Part shown: one piece after another, positions 5,823 through 11,548 of the stretch
How positions within the stretch are numbered: the stretch's first letter is position 1
Layout of the letters: each line of letters begins with the position of its first letter
Source: an uncultured Adlercreutzia sp.
GTDB lineage: Bacteria; Actinomycetota; Coriobacteriia; Coriobacteriales; Eggerthellaceae
Assembly: GCA_902478715.1 (NCBI GenBank)
Contig: CABSMC010000075.1
Coordinates: forward strand, 1-11,548
Direction of reading: 5' to 3'
DNA length: 11,548 nt
Program-made: the position numbers and the translations under genes
Notes under the pieces: generated by a model
Told to the model about the DNA's origin: nothing
The model's input: only the letters and a program-made list of their open reading frames with translations
Databases searched by the model: none

Positions 5823-6701
5823 ATGAACGTCGAAATCGCCCAACGCCTTGCCGAATTGCGCCGTGAGCGCGGGTTCTCCCAAGAGGGGCTGGCCGAGCAG
5901 CTGGGGCTGTCGCGCCAGGCCGTTTCCAAGTGGGAGCGGGCCGAGTCGGCGCCCGATATGGGGAACCTCATTGCCCTGGCCGACTTGTACGAAGTGACCT
6001 TAGATGAGCTTTTGCGCGTGAGCCCCGAGGTGGAAGAGGACATGCGCTTCGAATCCCAGGAACGTGCGGAATCCGTTGAGACCGAGGCCGCTGCTGCGGC
6101 GGAGGCGGCCCTGGCGGCTGCGGCGCGGGCCGAAGCGGCGGCTGCGACGGCAGCTGAGGCGCCCGATGTGCCGAAAGTGGTCGTGGAAGTGAGCGCGCCC
6201 GCGGCGACGTCGGGAGGCTTCCCGCCGCCTGCTCCGTCCCCTGGACAGGCCGGTGCTTCCGGCCGAGGGGCGCCGCACGGGTTCTCGCCTTCCACATACG
6301 GAGCGCCGGGCCATCGGCCACCGAGTGCGGGCTATGGTCCTGGCGCGTCTTCGCACGGTTCGCCGGCATCGCCGCAGAGCCCGGGTGCCTACCCTCCTGG
6401 CTCCTGCCCACCGGGTTCCATTCCGCCGGCATCCTCGGTGCCCATTGCGCCGCCACCGACGCCCCAACCGAAAGATCCGCTGCAGTCGTTTCCCTACCCG
6501 CTTCTGTGCGCGGTCATCTTCCTGCTTGCTGGCTTCTGCTTCGGCTGGTGGCATCCCGGCTGGGTGATCTTCCTCACCATCCCATTCTACTATTGGGTGG
6601 TGAACACCTTGGAAGCTGACCCAGCTTATCAAGCCTGGTTGGCTGAACGCCAGGACGTCGCGACAAAGAACGATTCCTCTTCCGAGGGAGGTGCCCGATG
6701 A
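5823..6701 (+). CDS. Membrane-anchored XRE-family regulator with Ala/Pro-rich linker
   Basis: The 292-residue protein has an N-terminal Cro/C1 HTH (about 5-64; LGLSRQAVSKWERAESAPD), then an alanine/glutamate-rich stretch (83-115, possibly helical), a long Pro/Gly/Ser-rich disordered linker (125-217) and two predicted membrane segments (about 224-242 and 246-261) before a short polar tail. The HTH is nearly the same as in the protein at 3302, and the membrane part shares the WVIFLTIP string, so the two are paralogs with different middle sections. It is probably a membrane-tethered regulator of its own operon, and the downstream DUF4097-like partner may be part of the same envelope-sensing unit; both are inferences. 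The ATG at 5823 has AAGGGA at 5811-5816 and matches the paralog's start; a GTG at 5793 would add 10 residues. Its stop overlaps the next start by 4 nt. Confidence 0.8.
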   Translation: MNVEIAQRLAELRRERGFSQEGLAEQLGLSRQAVSKWERAESAPDMGNLIALADLYEVTLDELLRVSPEVEEDMRFESQERAESVETEAAAAAEAALAAAARAEAAAATAAEAPDVPKVVVEVSAPAATSGGFPPPAPSPGQAGASGRGAPHGFSPSTYGAPGHRPPSAGYGPGASSHGSPASPQSPGAYPPGSCPPGSIPPASSVPIAPPPTPQPKDPLQSFPYPLLCAVIFLLAGFCFGWWHPGWVIFLTIPFYYWVVNTLEADPAYQAWLAERQDVATKNDSSSEGGAR

Positions 6702-7068
6702 AGCTGGAGCGGAGCACCTATGTGAAGATCGCCCTTATCGTGCTGCTCTGTCTGGGGGTTTGTGGGTTTTTCGGCGGCTGCCGCGGCATCGTTCCCTGGG
6801 GCGGCTCGCTGTTCGCGCCCGGTGGCTTGATGGGCTGTGTGGGCTGGAACGCCATGGGCGAGATCGCCGGATATGCTGGAGATGCGGTCGGCGAGATGGC
6901 CGGATATTTTTGGAGCTTCCGGCCGATACCGCGCTGACGGCGCAGGTGGATAAAACCTCTGGGAACTTCACGAACGACTTCGCCGGTTCCGCTGGAGATC
7001 CGTCGCACTCCTGCGATCTCACCTTCGACATCATAAGTGGCAACCTGGAAGTGCTCAGCGCTGAGTAA
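6698..7068 (+). pseudogene. Short DUF4097-like membrane protein broken by a frameshift
   Basis: An ATG at 6698, overlapping the XRE stop as ATGA and preceded by GGGAGGTG (6686-6693), opens a 79-codon frame ending at 6937. It encodes a membrane or signal segment (YVKIALIVLLCLGVCGFFGG) and a glycine-rich part. The -1 frame from about 6904 to the TAA at 7066-7068 continues with LELPADTALTAQVDKTSGNF and a C-terminal SGNLEVLS, typical of the DUF4097 beta-strand repeat. The two frames join at a TTTTT run (6907-6911); one more T would give a continuous protein of about 123 residues. The cause may be a true frameshift mutation, slipped-strand phase variation, ribosomal -1 slippage at TTTTT, or a sequencing error. 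The intact form would be an anchored extracytoplasmic or inward-facing beta protein. Function is unknown. Even joined it is short for DUF4097 proteins. Confidence 0.6.
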
Positions 7069-7100
7069 AGAGCATTCAATCGCAGAGCTTTCAATAGAAA

Positions 7101-7124
7101 AGGGGCGACCGTGTGGTCGCCCCT
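7101..7124 (-). terminator. Intrinsic terminator of the HtrA gene
   Basis: A 10-bp perfect stem, AGGGGCGACC with GGTCGCCCCT, has a 4-nt loop. Read on the minus strand it is followed by TTTTC, the expected T-tract, about 65 nt after the HtrA stop. The plus-strand operon converges here and may also use the stem, though without a T-tract on that side. Confidence 0.8.
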
Positions 7125-7186
7125 GCAGTAAGGGAATCGTGAGTCCCTTCTGTCGGCATGCTTGACGCGTAAGGCGTCTCGACGGC

Positions 7187-8650
7187 TTAGCGCTGGCCGA
7201 ACAGGTCGTCCAGGTTCAGGCCGTTGCCGTAGCCATCGCCGTAGCCGTACCCGTTGCCGCCGTCCTGGCCGTAGCCGTCGCCGTAGCCCCAGCCGTAACC
7301 GTAGTCGTTACCGTCGCCGTAGCCCCAGTCAAAGTCCTGACCCTGCTCGGGCATCTGCTGCTCCTGCTGGGCCTTCTGCTCGGCAGCGGCCTTCTGGCTG
7401 GCGGCATCGTCGCCCAGGGTCACGGAAATCTCTTGCTCCTGGCCGTTGCGATTCACGGTGAGCTGCACGGTGTCGCCAGGATTCTTGCCGCGCACGGCCA
7501 GCATGAGGTCGGAGGCACCTTCCACAGACTCGCCGTCCAGGGCCGTGATGATGTCGCCCTCCTGGAGGCCGGCCGCCTCGGCGCCGGAGCCCTGGGAGAC
7601 GGCGGCCACGTAGGCGCCGGACTCAGCGGCTAGGCCGTAGCTGGCAGCCGCCTGGTCGTTCACCGTGGACAGGCTCACGCCGAGCTGGGCGTGGGTCGGG
7701 GTCTCGCCGGCGATGATCTGCTGGGCGAGGTTCACCGCGTAGTTCACCGGAATGGCGAACCCGACGCCGGAATAGTTGCCAGAGTACGAGGTGATCAGCG
7801 TGTTGATGCCGATGAGCTTGCCCTCGTCATCCACCAGCGCGCCGCCGGAGTTGCCCGGGTTGATGGCCGCATCGGTCTGGATCATGTTCGGGTAGATAGT
7901 GGTCTCGCCGCTGCCGCCGGACTGCATCGACTCGCTCGCGTCCATGATCTGCGAGCGGCTCGTGGCGGACACGATGCCCGTGGCCACCGACTGCTCGAGC
8001 CCGAAGGGAGCGCCCAGGGTCATGACCCACTCGCCAACGGTGAGATTGTCCGAGTCGCCGATTTCCATCGGAGTGAGACCGCTGGCGTCCTTGGCCTTCA
8101 GCACGGCAATATCGGAGGAGGGGTCGGTGCCGACGAGCTCGGCATCGTAGGTGTTGCCGGCGATGGTCACCTTGTAGGCGCTGCCGCCGTCGACCACGTG
8201 GTTGTTGGTGATGAGGTAGCCGTCCTCGGTCATCACGACGCCCGAGCCGGTACCCAGGCCCTGGAGCTGGCCGCCCGCATCGGCGTAGGTCTCCACGTAT
8301 ACCACCGACGGCAGGCACTTGGCGGCCACGGCCTCAGCCAGGGTCGCGTCATCGTTGGTGTTGATGACAGTCTGGGTAGCGGAAGGGGTGCCCGTGGCCT
8401 CGGCGGTGGCGGGGTCGATGATGGCGCCCTGCACGCCGAACGCGAGCATGCAGGCGAGTGCGGCGCCGGCGAATCCGGTGAGGAAGGAGCGGCGGCCGAA
8501 CTTCGGCTTGGCGGTGGCGGTGTTCTCGACGCTGGCGGCCACGGAGCCGTCGATGTCGAACTCGTAGGTCTGGCTCGCGGCGGAGTCGACGGCGTTGTCG
8601 CGGAACGAATGCTTGCCGAAGGGGTTCGGAGTGGTGTTCAAGTTGGTCAT
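7187..8650 (-). CDS. HtrA/DegP-type serine protease with PDZ domain and Gly/Tyr-rich tail
   Basis: The 487-residue protein is a trypsin-like HtrA protease acting outside the membrane in protein quality control. The catalytic triad is visible: H151 in LITNNHVV, D180 in SSDIAVLK, and S268 in INPGNSGGAL. One PDZ domain follows (about 320-412; GLQEGDIITALDGE and GDTVQLTVNRNG). A polar N-terminus of about 50 residues precedes one hydrophobic segment (57-77), so the protein is probably anchored. That segment begins GRRSFLTG, which resembles a twin-arginine signal core. After PDZ comes an Ala/Gln-rich linker (417-438) and a tail rich in GYGDGYG-like units (441-477), ending LDDLFGQR. The ATG at 8650 was chosen for its ribosome site (AGAAGGAGA, 8665-8657); an upstream in-frame start at 8740 has none. 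The gene stands alone, behind its own promoter and before its own terminator. A gene name such as degP or htrA is a family label only. Confidence 0.9.
   Translation of the reverse strand: MTNLNTTPNPFGKHSFRDNAVDSAASQTYEFDIDGSVAASVENTATAKPKFGRRSFLTGFAGAALACMLAFGVQGAIIDPATAEATGTPSATQTVINTNDDATLAEAVAAKCLPSVVYVETYADAGGQLQGLGTGSGVVMTEDGYLITNNHVVDGGSAYKVTIAGNTYDAELVGTDPSSDIAVLKAKDASGLTPMEIGDSDNLTVGEWVMTLGAPFGLEQSVATGIVSATSRSQIMDASESMQSGGSGETTIYPNMIQTDAAINPGNSGGALVDDEGKLIGINTLITSYSGNYSGVGFAIPVNYAVNLAQQIIAGETPTHAQLGVSLSTVNDQAAASYGLAAESGAYVAAVSQGSGAEAAGLQEGDIITALDGESVEGASDLMLAVRGKNPGDTVQLTVNRNGQEQEISVTLGDDAASQKAAAEQKAQQEQQMPEQGQDFDWGYGDGNDYGYGWGYGDGYGQDGGNGYGYGDGYGNGLNLDDLFGQR
7220..7330 (-). repeat. 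GYGDGYG-type low-complexity repeat in the HtrA C-terminus
   Basis: Codons 441-477 consist almost only of Gly, Tyr, Asp, Asn and Trp, built from GYGDG(Y/N) units. At DNA level GCCGTAGCC and GTCGCCGTAGCC recur several times on the plus strand, so copy number could vary by slippage. Confidence 0.7.
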
Positions 8651-8694
8651 TGGTGATCTCCTTCTGAAAGGGGGTCGGTCATGTGCTGGAGTGC

Positions 8695-8703
8695 ACACTA
8701 TCA
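8695..8703 (-). promoter_or_regulatory. Extended -10 promoter of the HtrA gene
   Basis: On the minus strand TGATAGTGT (8703 to 8695) fits the extended -10 pattern. It places the transcript start near 8688 and a leader of about 38 nt before the ATG at 8650. A small inverted repeat, TGTGC/GCACA (8682-8697), overlaps its downstream edge and the start site and could be an operator. Confidence 0.45.
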
Positions 8704-8806
8704 CGCCCCAGCACGTCCCAATGACCTCGGCAACCCCCAATCACGACCGGCCCACGCAGATACACCAACGGGAGTAGTCCCCGCGGATTATGGGGAAGCC
8801 TCGAAT

Positions 8807-8910
8807 GCACAAAACAGGGTACTTCTCGTAGGATTTTGTGCCGGGAGGGCTTGAACCGTTTAGCGTGAACAGGGAAAACTTTTCGCATTTGCCGCCAATA
8901 GCTACGAGAA
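8807..8910. repeat. Interlocking inverted-repeat element in a long intergenic region
   Basis: The 462-nt stretch between the HtrA start (8650) and the LuxR stop (9113) holds no convincing gene. Two perfect inverted repeats interlock in it: GCACAAAA (8807-8814) with TTTTGTGC (8834-8841), and TTCTCGTAG (8823-8831) with CTACGAGAA (8902-8910). The first arm of the second pair lies in the loop of the first, the layout of an H-type pseudoknot. AACAGGG also occurs twice (8813-8819 and 8868-8874). It may be a dispersed intergenic repeat, a structured RNA or a miniature mobile element. Nothing in the sequence decides between these. Confidence 0.45.
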
Positions 8911-8950
8911 ATGGCTCATTTTGCACATTTCGGATCGATGGTGCTTTTAG

Positions 8951-9052
8951 ACGCTCTTCTTCCAGTGTGATGCGCCCGATGCGGGCGGCCGGGTCATGAC
9001 CGCGCTCGTAGAGCCGCAGGTTCTGGTTGCGCGTGGTGTCGCGCCAAGGCTT
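8951..9052 (-). other. Possible eroded coding segment
   Basis: The minus strand reads RDTTRNQNLRLYERGHDPAA followed by an IGRITLEEERL string. By eye this recalls the N-x-x-LRL-x-E-x-G-H...EE-R stretch of the flavoenzyme MnmG, but with extra residues. No start, no flanking homology and no ribosome site were found. It may be chance. It is listed because it fills part of an otherwise gene-free gap; that gap also has a CGCCCG/CGGGCG hairpin at 8973-8987. Confidence 0.15.
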
Positions 9053-9062
9053 TAGACGGCTT

Positions 9063-9104
9063 GGTGGTGCGCGTCGACTGGTGCACCAAGCGGCGCGCAC
9101 CACC
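9063..9104 (-). terminator. Long stem-loop just after the LuxR gene
   Basis: GGTGGTGCGCG (9063-9073) and CGCGCACCACC (9094-9104) form a perfect 11-bp inverted repeat, 9 nt past the LuxR stop. Its 20-nt loop contains the 10-bp palindrome TGGTGCACCA (9079-9088). An alternative pairing, GCTTGGTG (9059-9066) with CACCAAGC (9084-9091), would compete with the main stem. There is no T-tract on the minus strand, so it may protect the mRNA end or terminate weakly. Confidence 0.5.
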
Positions 9105-9112
9105 GCCGGCTT

Positions 9113-10759
9113 CTAATACTTCTCAACGAGATCGATGAGTTCCTGCTTGGAATGCAGGCAGGTCTTCTCCAAAATGCGGCGGGTGTGGGTGCGGATGGTG
9201 GATTCCGAGACGAAGAGCGCTTCGGCGATGACCTTTGCGGAGCGGCCGCGGGCGAGGTAGGGGAGCACCTCGGCCTCGCGACGGGTGAGGCCGTAGTCGT
9301 CGGCGAGGAGCGCGAAGACGACCTCTTCGCTGTTAATAGCTTCGGCCCCATCGATCTCGCCGGTCGCAGAAGTGCTGATGGACTCCGCAACGGGAGAGGT
9401 GCTGGCAGGGTCGGCAGCTGCTTTGTCGGTTGCCTTGACGGCTGTTGGGGCAGCTAAGACCGACGATGGATCTGAGACGCTCGAATGCGGATTCGCGTTG
9501 CCGTCGCCGGTCGCCTCGCCAATCGCCATTCTCCCTTCTGCCTCCTCGTCCGAAACCGAGCGTTTGGCGTTGTGCCAGAGAAACCATAGCAGGATGACGA
9601 GCAGGTACACCGCTCCGATGCACACGCCCACTACAGCGCAGCCAGCCACTTCGGGGAGGAGCATGATCAGATACCCGATGCCGATGCCCACGAGCCGTGC
9701 GAGAATGGACAGCGCCCTCACCAGGCCCCCTATAACGAAGCCCGATACGGCGTAATCGTAGGCAGCTGTGGCTACCAGGTACCAGATGACCACGTCGAAG
9801 ACCCCATGTACGGCGCTCATGATTGCGTTCAGCACTACGGGGTGAACATTCCAGAAAAACGGCAGCGCCGCGAACAGCACGATGGCGATGGGGATAAGCA
9901 GTTGGTAGACTAGCGACAGGTTTACTCGCCGCTGCAAGGCAACCGTGAAGGCCAAAAGAAGCACTGCAACGACGAAATTCAGCACGAGGGGCAGTTCATG
10001 GGCCGTGCTCGCGGAGTTCACGCTGAGCACGGCGGTCTCCCACATAAAGCCGAACAGGCAGGAGAAAACGAGGGCGGCGATGATGAGCGGCACGAGGGTG
10101 GTGAGAGCCGCCAGGTAGCGCTGAGACTCGGTTCGGTGGGGCGCGAGGAGAACCGACGGCTGGCTGCTCTCGGTACGGCAGCGCTTCAGGCAGAGAACCG
10201 AGGCTATTGGCAGGGGAGCCATGAGCGCAAGGGGCGGAAAGGGAGTGAGGGCCACGAGGGAGTCGACGGCGAGAAAGATGATGGTGGTGAGCAAGAACGA
10301 CGCCGGGGCATACAGGGCCGTGCGCGAGGGATGCACGCGTCCGAGCACGTCCGCCCAGCTCCCCCATAGGTAGCCGAAGCCGACGCCGCATAGCGTCGAG
10401 CCGATCACGAGTGATGCGGAAAGCGCTGGGCCGGCAAACCATATGCCGGCGCCGCCGATAGCCGCGATGCCGACAAGGATGCATCCGCAGAAGGGCCACG
10501 GCGAGAGTTTCGCCAGATTTTCCGGCGCCCGCTCTACAAGGGCCGACACGCCTAAGAGCACGGTCATGTTTGCCAAAAACGATACGACGACGATCAACGT
10601 ATTGTACTGGGGCGTGTCCGCCGCGCCGGTGAGCAGGATGGAGCTGCGGAAGGTGAGCATGCTGCAGGCCCAGAAAAACGCGAGGCCGAGATAGCACAGG
10701 TGCAGAAAGCGGTGAAGCGGCTCGATAGCGGCCGATGGTGCATCGCGGACTGCTGTCAC
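9113..10759 (-). CDS. LuxR-family regulator with a many-pass membrane N-terminus
   Basis: The 548-residue protein has an N-terminal hydrophobic region (about 15-405) with roughly ten to twelve predicted membrane segments, a disordered Ser/Ala-rich linker (about 410-485) and a C-terminal LuxR/FixJ HTH (487-548). The HTH shows GLTRREAEVLPYLARGRSAK, the recognition helix VSESTIRTH and the family-typical HSKQELIDLV ending. No receiver or autoinducer domain is present. This build is common in Eggerthellaceae, where such genes sit beside respiratory reductase genes and are thought to control them, probably after sensing a ligand in the membrane part; that role is inferred. The start is a GTG at 10759 with a strong AGAAGGAGGA (10777-10768) 8 nt upstream. 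It is divergent from the TorD-like gene, whose operon is the likely target. A weak -10-like CATAAT lies at about 10823-10818 (minus). Confidence 0.85.
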   Translation of the reverse strand: MTAVRDAPSAAIEPLHRFLHLCYLGLAFFWACSMLTFRSSILLTGAADTPQYNTLIVVVSFLANMTVLLGVSALVERAPENLAKLSPWPFCGCILVGIAAIGGAGIWFAGPALSASLVIGSTLCGVGFGYLWGSWADVLGRVHPSRTALYAPASFLLTTIIFLAVDSLVALTPFPPLALMAPLPIASVLCLKRCRTESSQPSVLLAPHRTESQRYLAALTTLVPLIIAALVFSCLFGFMWETAVLSVNSASTAHELPLVLNFVVAVLLLAFTVALQRRVNLSLVYQLLIPIAIVLFAALPFFWNVHPVVLNAIMSAVHGVFDVVIWYLVATAAYDYAVSGFVIGGLVRALSILARLVGIGIGYLIMLLPEVAGCAVVGVCIGAVYLLVILLWFLWHNAKRSVSDEEAEGRMAIGEATGDGNANPHSSVSDPSSVLAAPTAVKATDKAAADPASTSPVAESISTSATGEIDGAEAINSEEVVFALLADDYGLTRREAEVLPYLARGRSAKVIAEALFVSESTIRTHTRRILEKTCLHSKQELIDLVEKY

Positions 10760-10767
10760 GGCCCTGC

Positions 10768-10777
10768 TCCTCCTTCT
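10768..10777 (-). promoter_or_regulatory. Strong ribosome site fixing the GTG start of the LuxR gene
   Basis: AGAAGGAGGA on the minus strand lies 8 nt before the GTG at 10759. No in-frame ATG lies nearby upstream, and the membrane domain begins soon after, so this start is well supported. Confidence 0.7.
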
Positions 10778-10845
10778 CCATTGCCAGTGTGAACTGGGCG
10801 TTTCCCTGTCGCGTCCTCTATTATGACTGACTTGCGTCTCGGTAA

Positions 10846-10864
10846 ATCATCAGAAACTGATGAT
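10846..10864. promoter_or_regulatory. Palindrome between the divergent LuxR and TorD-like genes
   Basis: ATCATCAG (10846-10853) and CTGATGAT (10857-10864) form a perfect 8-bp inverted repeat around AAA. It sits 86 nt from the LuxR start and 53 nt from the TorD-like start, where upstream promoter elements for both are expected. A binding site for the LuxR protein is the natural guess. It could also be a fortuitous palindrome. Confidence 0.5.
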
Positions 10865-10917
10865 ATGGCGCATAGCCGACGATTCTAGCATGGAGCGCCA
10901 ACGGAAGGAGGTGCGAA

Positions 10918-11548
10918 ATGCAAGAGACAAGAGGCGGGGCTGCGCGTGCGACCGCGCAAACATCGGAGAGAGAGGTCGTGCGCGATGCCGCACGGGTGAA
11001 CGTCTGCGCCAAGGCAGCCTACCTGAGCGCCATTGGGGCTCTGTTCTCGCGATGGGGCGATGACTATGAAGCGGCGTACGAGGCGGCCCGTGCGACAGCG
11101 GCCGATTTAGCGATAGCGCCCGCGACGCCGGTGGGCGCCGTGCGCTGCCGACTCGAGAACGAGGTGCTCACCTTGGGCGCTCCCGCGGCGGCGGTGCCCG
11201 TCGAATCGCTTTATAAGCCTTGGGCCGATGGACGGGAGCGCCGCAGAGGGGTCTCGGCTGAGTTTGGTGCGGCCCGGCATCTGCTCCTCGGTGACAGCGC
11301 CCAGCACATGCGGGCCCTTTATCGCGCTCTCGAACTTGAGGTGCCGATGGAGTTTTGCGCCATGCCCGACCATGTGACGCTCATGACCGAGGTGGTGGCC
11401 CTGTGCGTCGATGCGGGAAACCATGAGGCTGCTCTTGCGCTGTTGTCCGAGCATTTCGACTGGCTGGACGCTTACGAGCAAACCCTGCTCGCCCATGCGG
11501 CCGCGCTCTCGTCGGCGCCCCCCTCGGCTCGTACCGACGAGCTGGCTC
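10918..11548 (+). CDS. TorD/DmsD-family redox enzyme maturation chaperone (3' end beyond window)
   Basis: The first 210 residues are visible; no stop occurs before the window edge. The sequence fits the all-helical TorD/DmsD chaperones that bind the twin-arginine signal of a molybdoenzyme, check cofactor loading and guide export. Marks are VPVESLYKPWADG (about 95-107), the helix around GDSAQHMRALYRAL (128-141), and MPDHVTLMTEVVAL (150-163), the family's Y/F-x-P-D-H-x-x-x-x-x-E segment. HFDWLDAYE follows. The ATG at 10918 has an excellent AAGGAGGTG (10905-10913). The gene is divergent from the membrane LuxR regulator and is probably the first or an early gene of a respiratory reductase operon to the right; the enzyme itself is not in the window. 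Which substrate is reduced cannot be told. The basic, Ala-rich first 20 residues are probably disordered. Confidence 0.8.
   Translation, partial: MQETRGGAARATAQTSEREVVRDAARVNVCAKAAYLSAIGALFSRWGDDYEAAYEAARATAADLAIAPATPVGAVRCRLENEVLTLGAPAAAVPVESLYKPWADGRERRRGVSAEFGAARHLLLGDSAQHMRALYRALELEVPMEFCAMPDHVTLMTEVVALCVDAGNHEAALALLSEHFDWLDAYEQTLLAHAAALSSAPPSARTDELA

Noticed and set aside
7220..7330. CRISPR-like regularity of GCCGTAGCC units
   Set aside because: The units are codon-level repeats inside a protease reading frame, with no unique spacers.
8741..9103. 120-codon minus-strand open frame in the gap between HtrA and LuxR
   Set aside because: No ribosome site, uneven composition and overlap with inverted repeats; at most part of it may be a relic.

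Overview
The window looks like chromosome of a high-GC Gram-positive anaerobe of the Coriobacteriia, most likely Eggerthellaceae (relatives of Eggerthella, Adlercreutzia, Gordonibacter). Reasons: strongly GC-rich third codon positions; a LuxR-type regulator with a many-pass membrane domain (9113-10759) divergent from a TorD-like redox-enzyme chaperone (10918 onward); and the C-terminal remnant of a flavocytochrome-c-type FAD reductase beside a second LuxR remnant (78-443). Expanded families of such reductase/LuxR pairs are characteristic of this group. The genus is inference; no rRNA or other marker is present.

Left part (1-3167): a hairpin ends a minus-strand flavoprotein gene of which only the 3' end remains. 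It is fused head-to-head at about 320-345 to the 3' end of a plus-strand LuxR gene, so a deletion seems to have removed the 5' halves of two divergent genes. Then come a stand-alone HipA-like kinase (501-1682) behind an extended -10 promoter that probably gives a leaderless mRNA, and a housekeeping pair: an RlmB/TrmH-type rRNA methyltransferase (1857-2609) and a YacP/Rae1-like NYN ribonuclease (2625-3167).

Middle part (3168-7068): two paralogous membrane-anchored XRE regulators (3302-4195 and 5823-6701) with near-identical DNA-binding domains flank a probable toxin-antitoxin operon, a DUF3990 protein (4299-4973) and an XRE regulator with a C-terminal HTH (4960-5598). The toxin-antitoxin promoter carries three closely packed palindromes around a consensus extended -10, the arrangement expected for autorepression. 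The second membrane XRE overlaps by 4 nt a short DUF4097-like protein whose frame is broken at a T5 run. The first carries its own His/Val-rich strand repeats. The two paralogs share a similar partial palindrome upstream.

Right part (7069-11548): a minus-strand HtrA/DegP-type serine protease with a Gly/Tyr/Asp-rich tail ends at a good terminator. Upstream is a 460-nt non-coding stretch with an unusual interlocking inverted-repeat element. The membrane LuxR regulator follows, then a 158-nt divergent intergenic region with an 8-bp-arm palindrome, and the TorD-like chaperone, cut by the window end. That last pair probably belongs to a molybdoenzyme respiratory operon continuing to the right.

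At least five transcription units have a candidate TGnTAnnnT extended -10 promoter. No tRNA, rRNA, CRISPR array or insertion sequence was recognised. The most interesting items are the toxin-antitoxin module with its triple operator, the His/Val repeat in the first membrane XRE, the T-run frameshift, the double-truncation scar, and the interlocking repeat element at 8807-8910.
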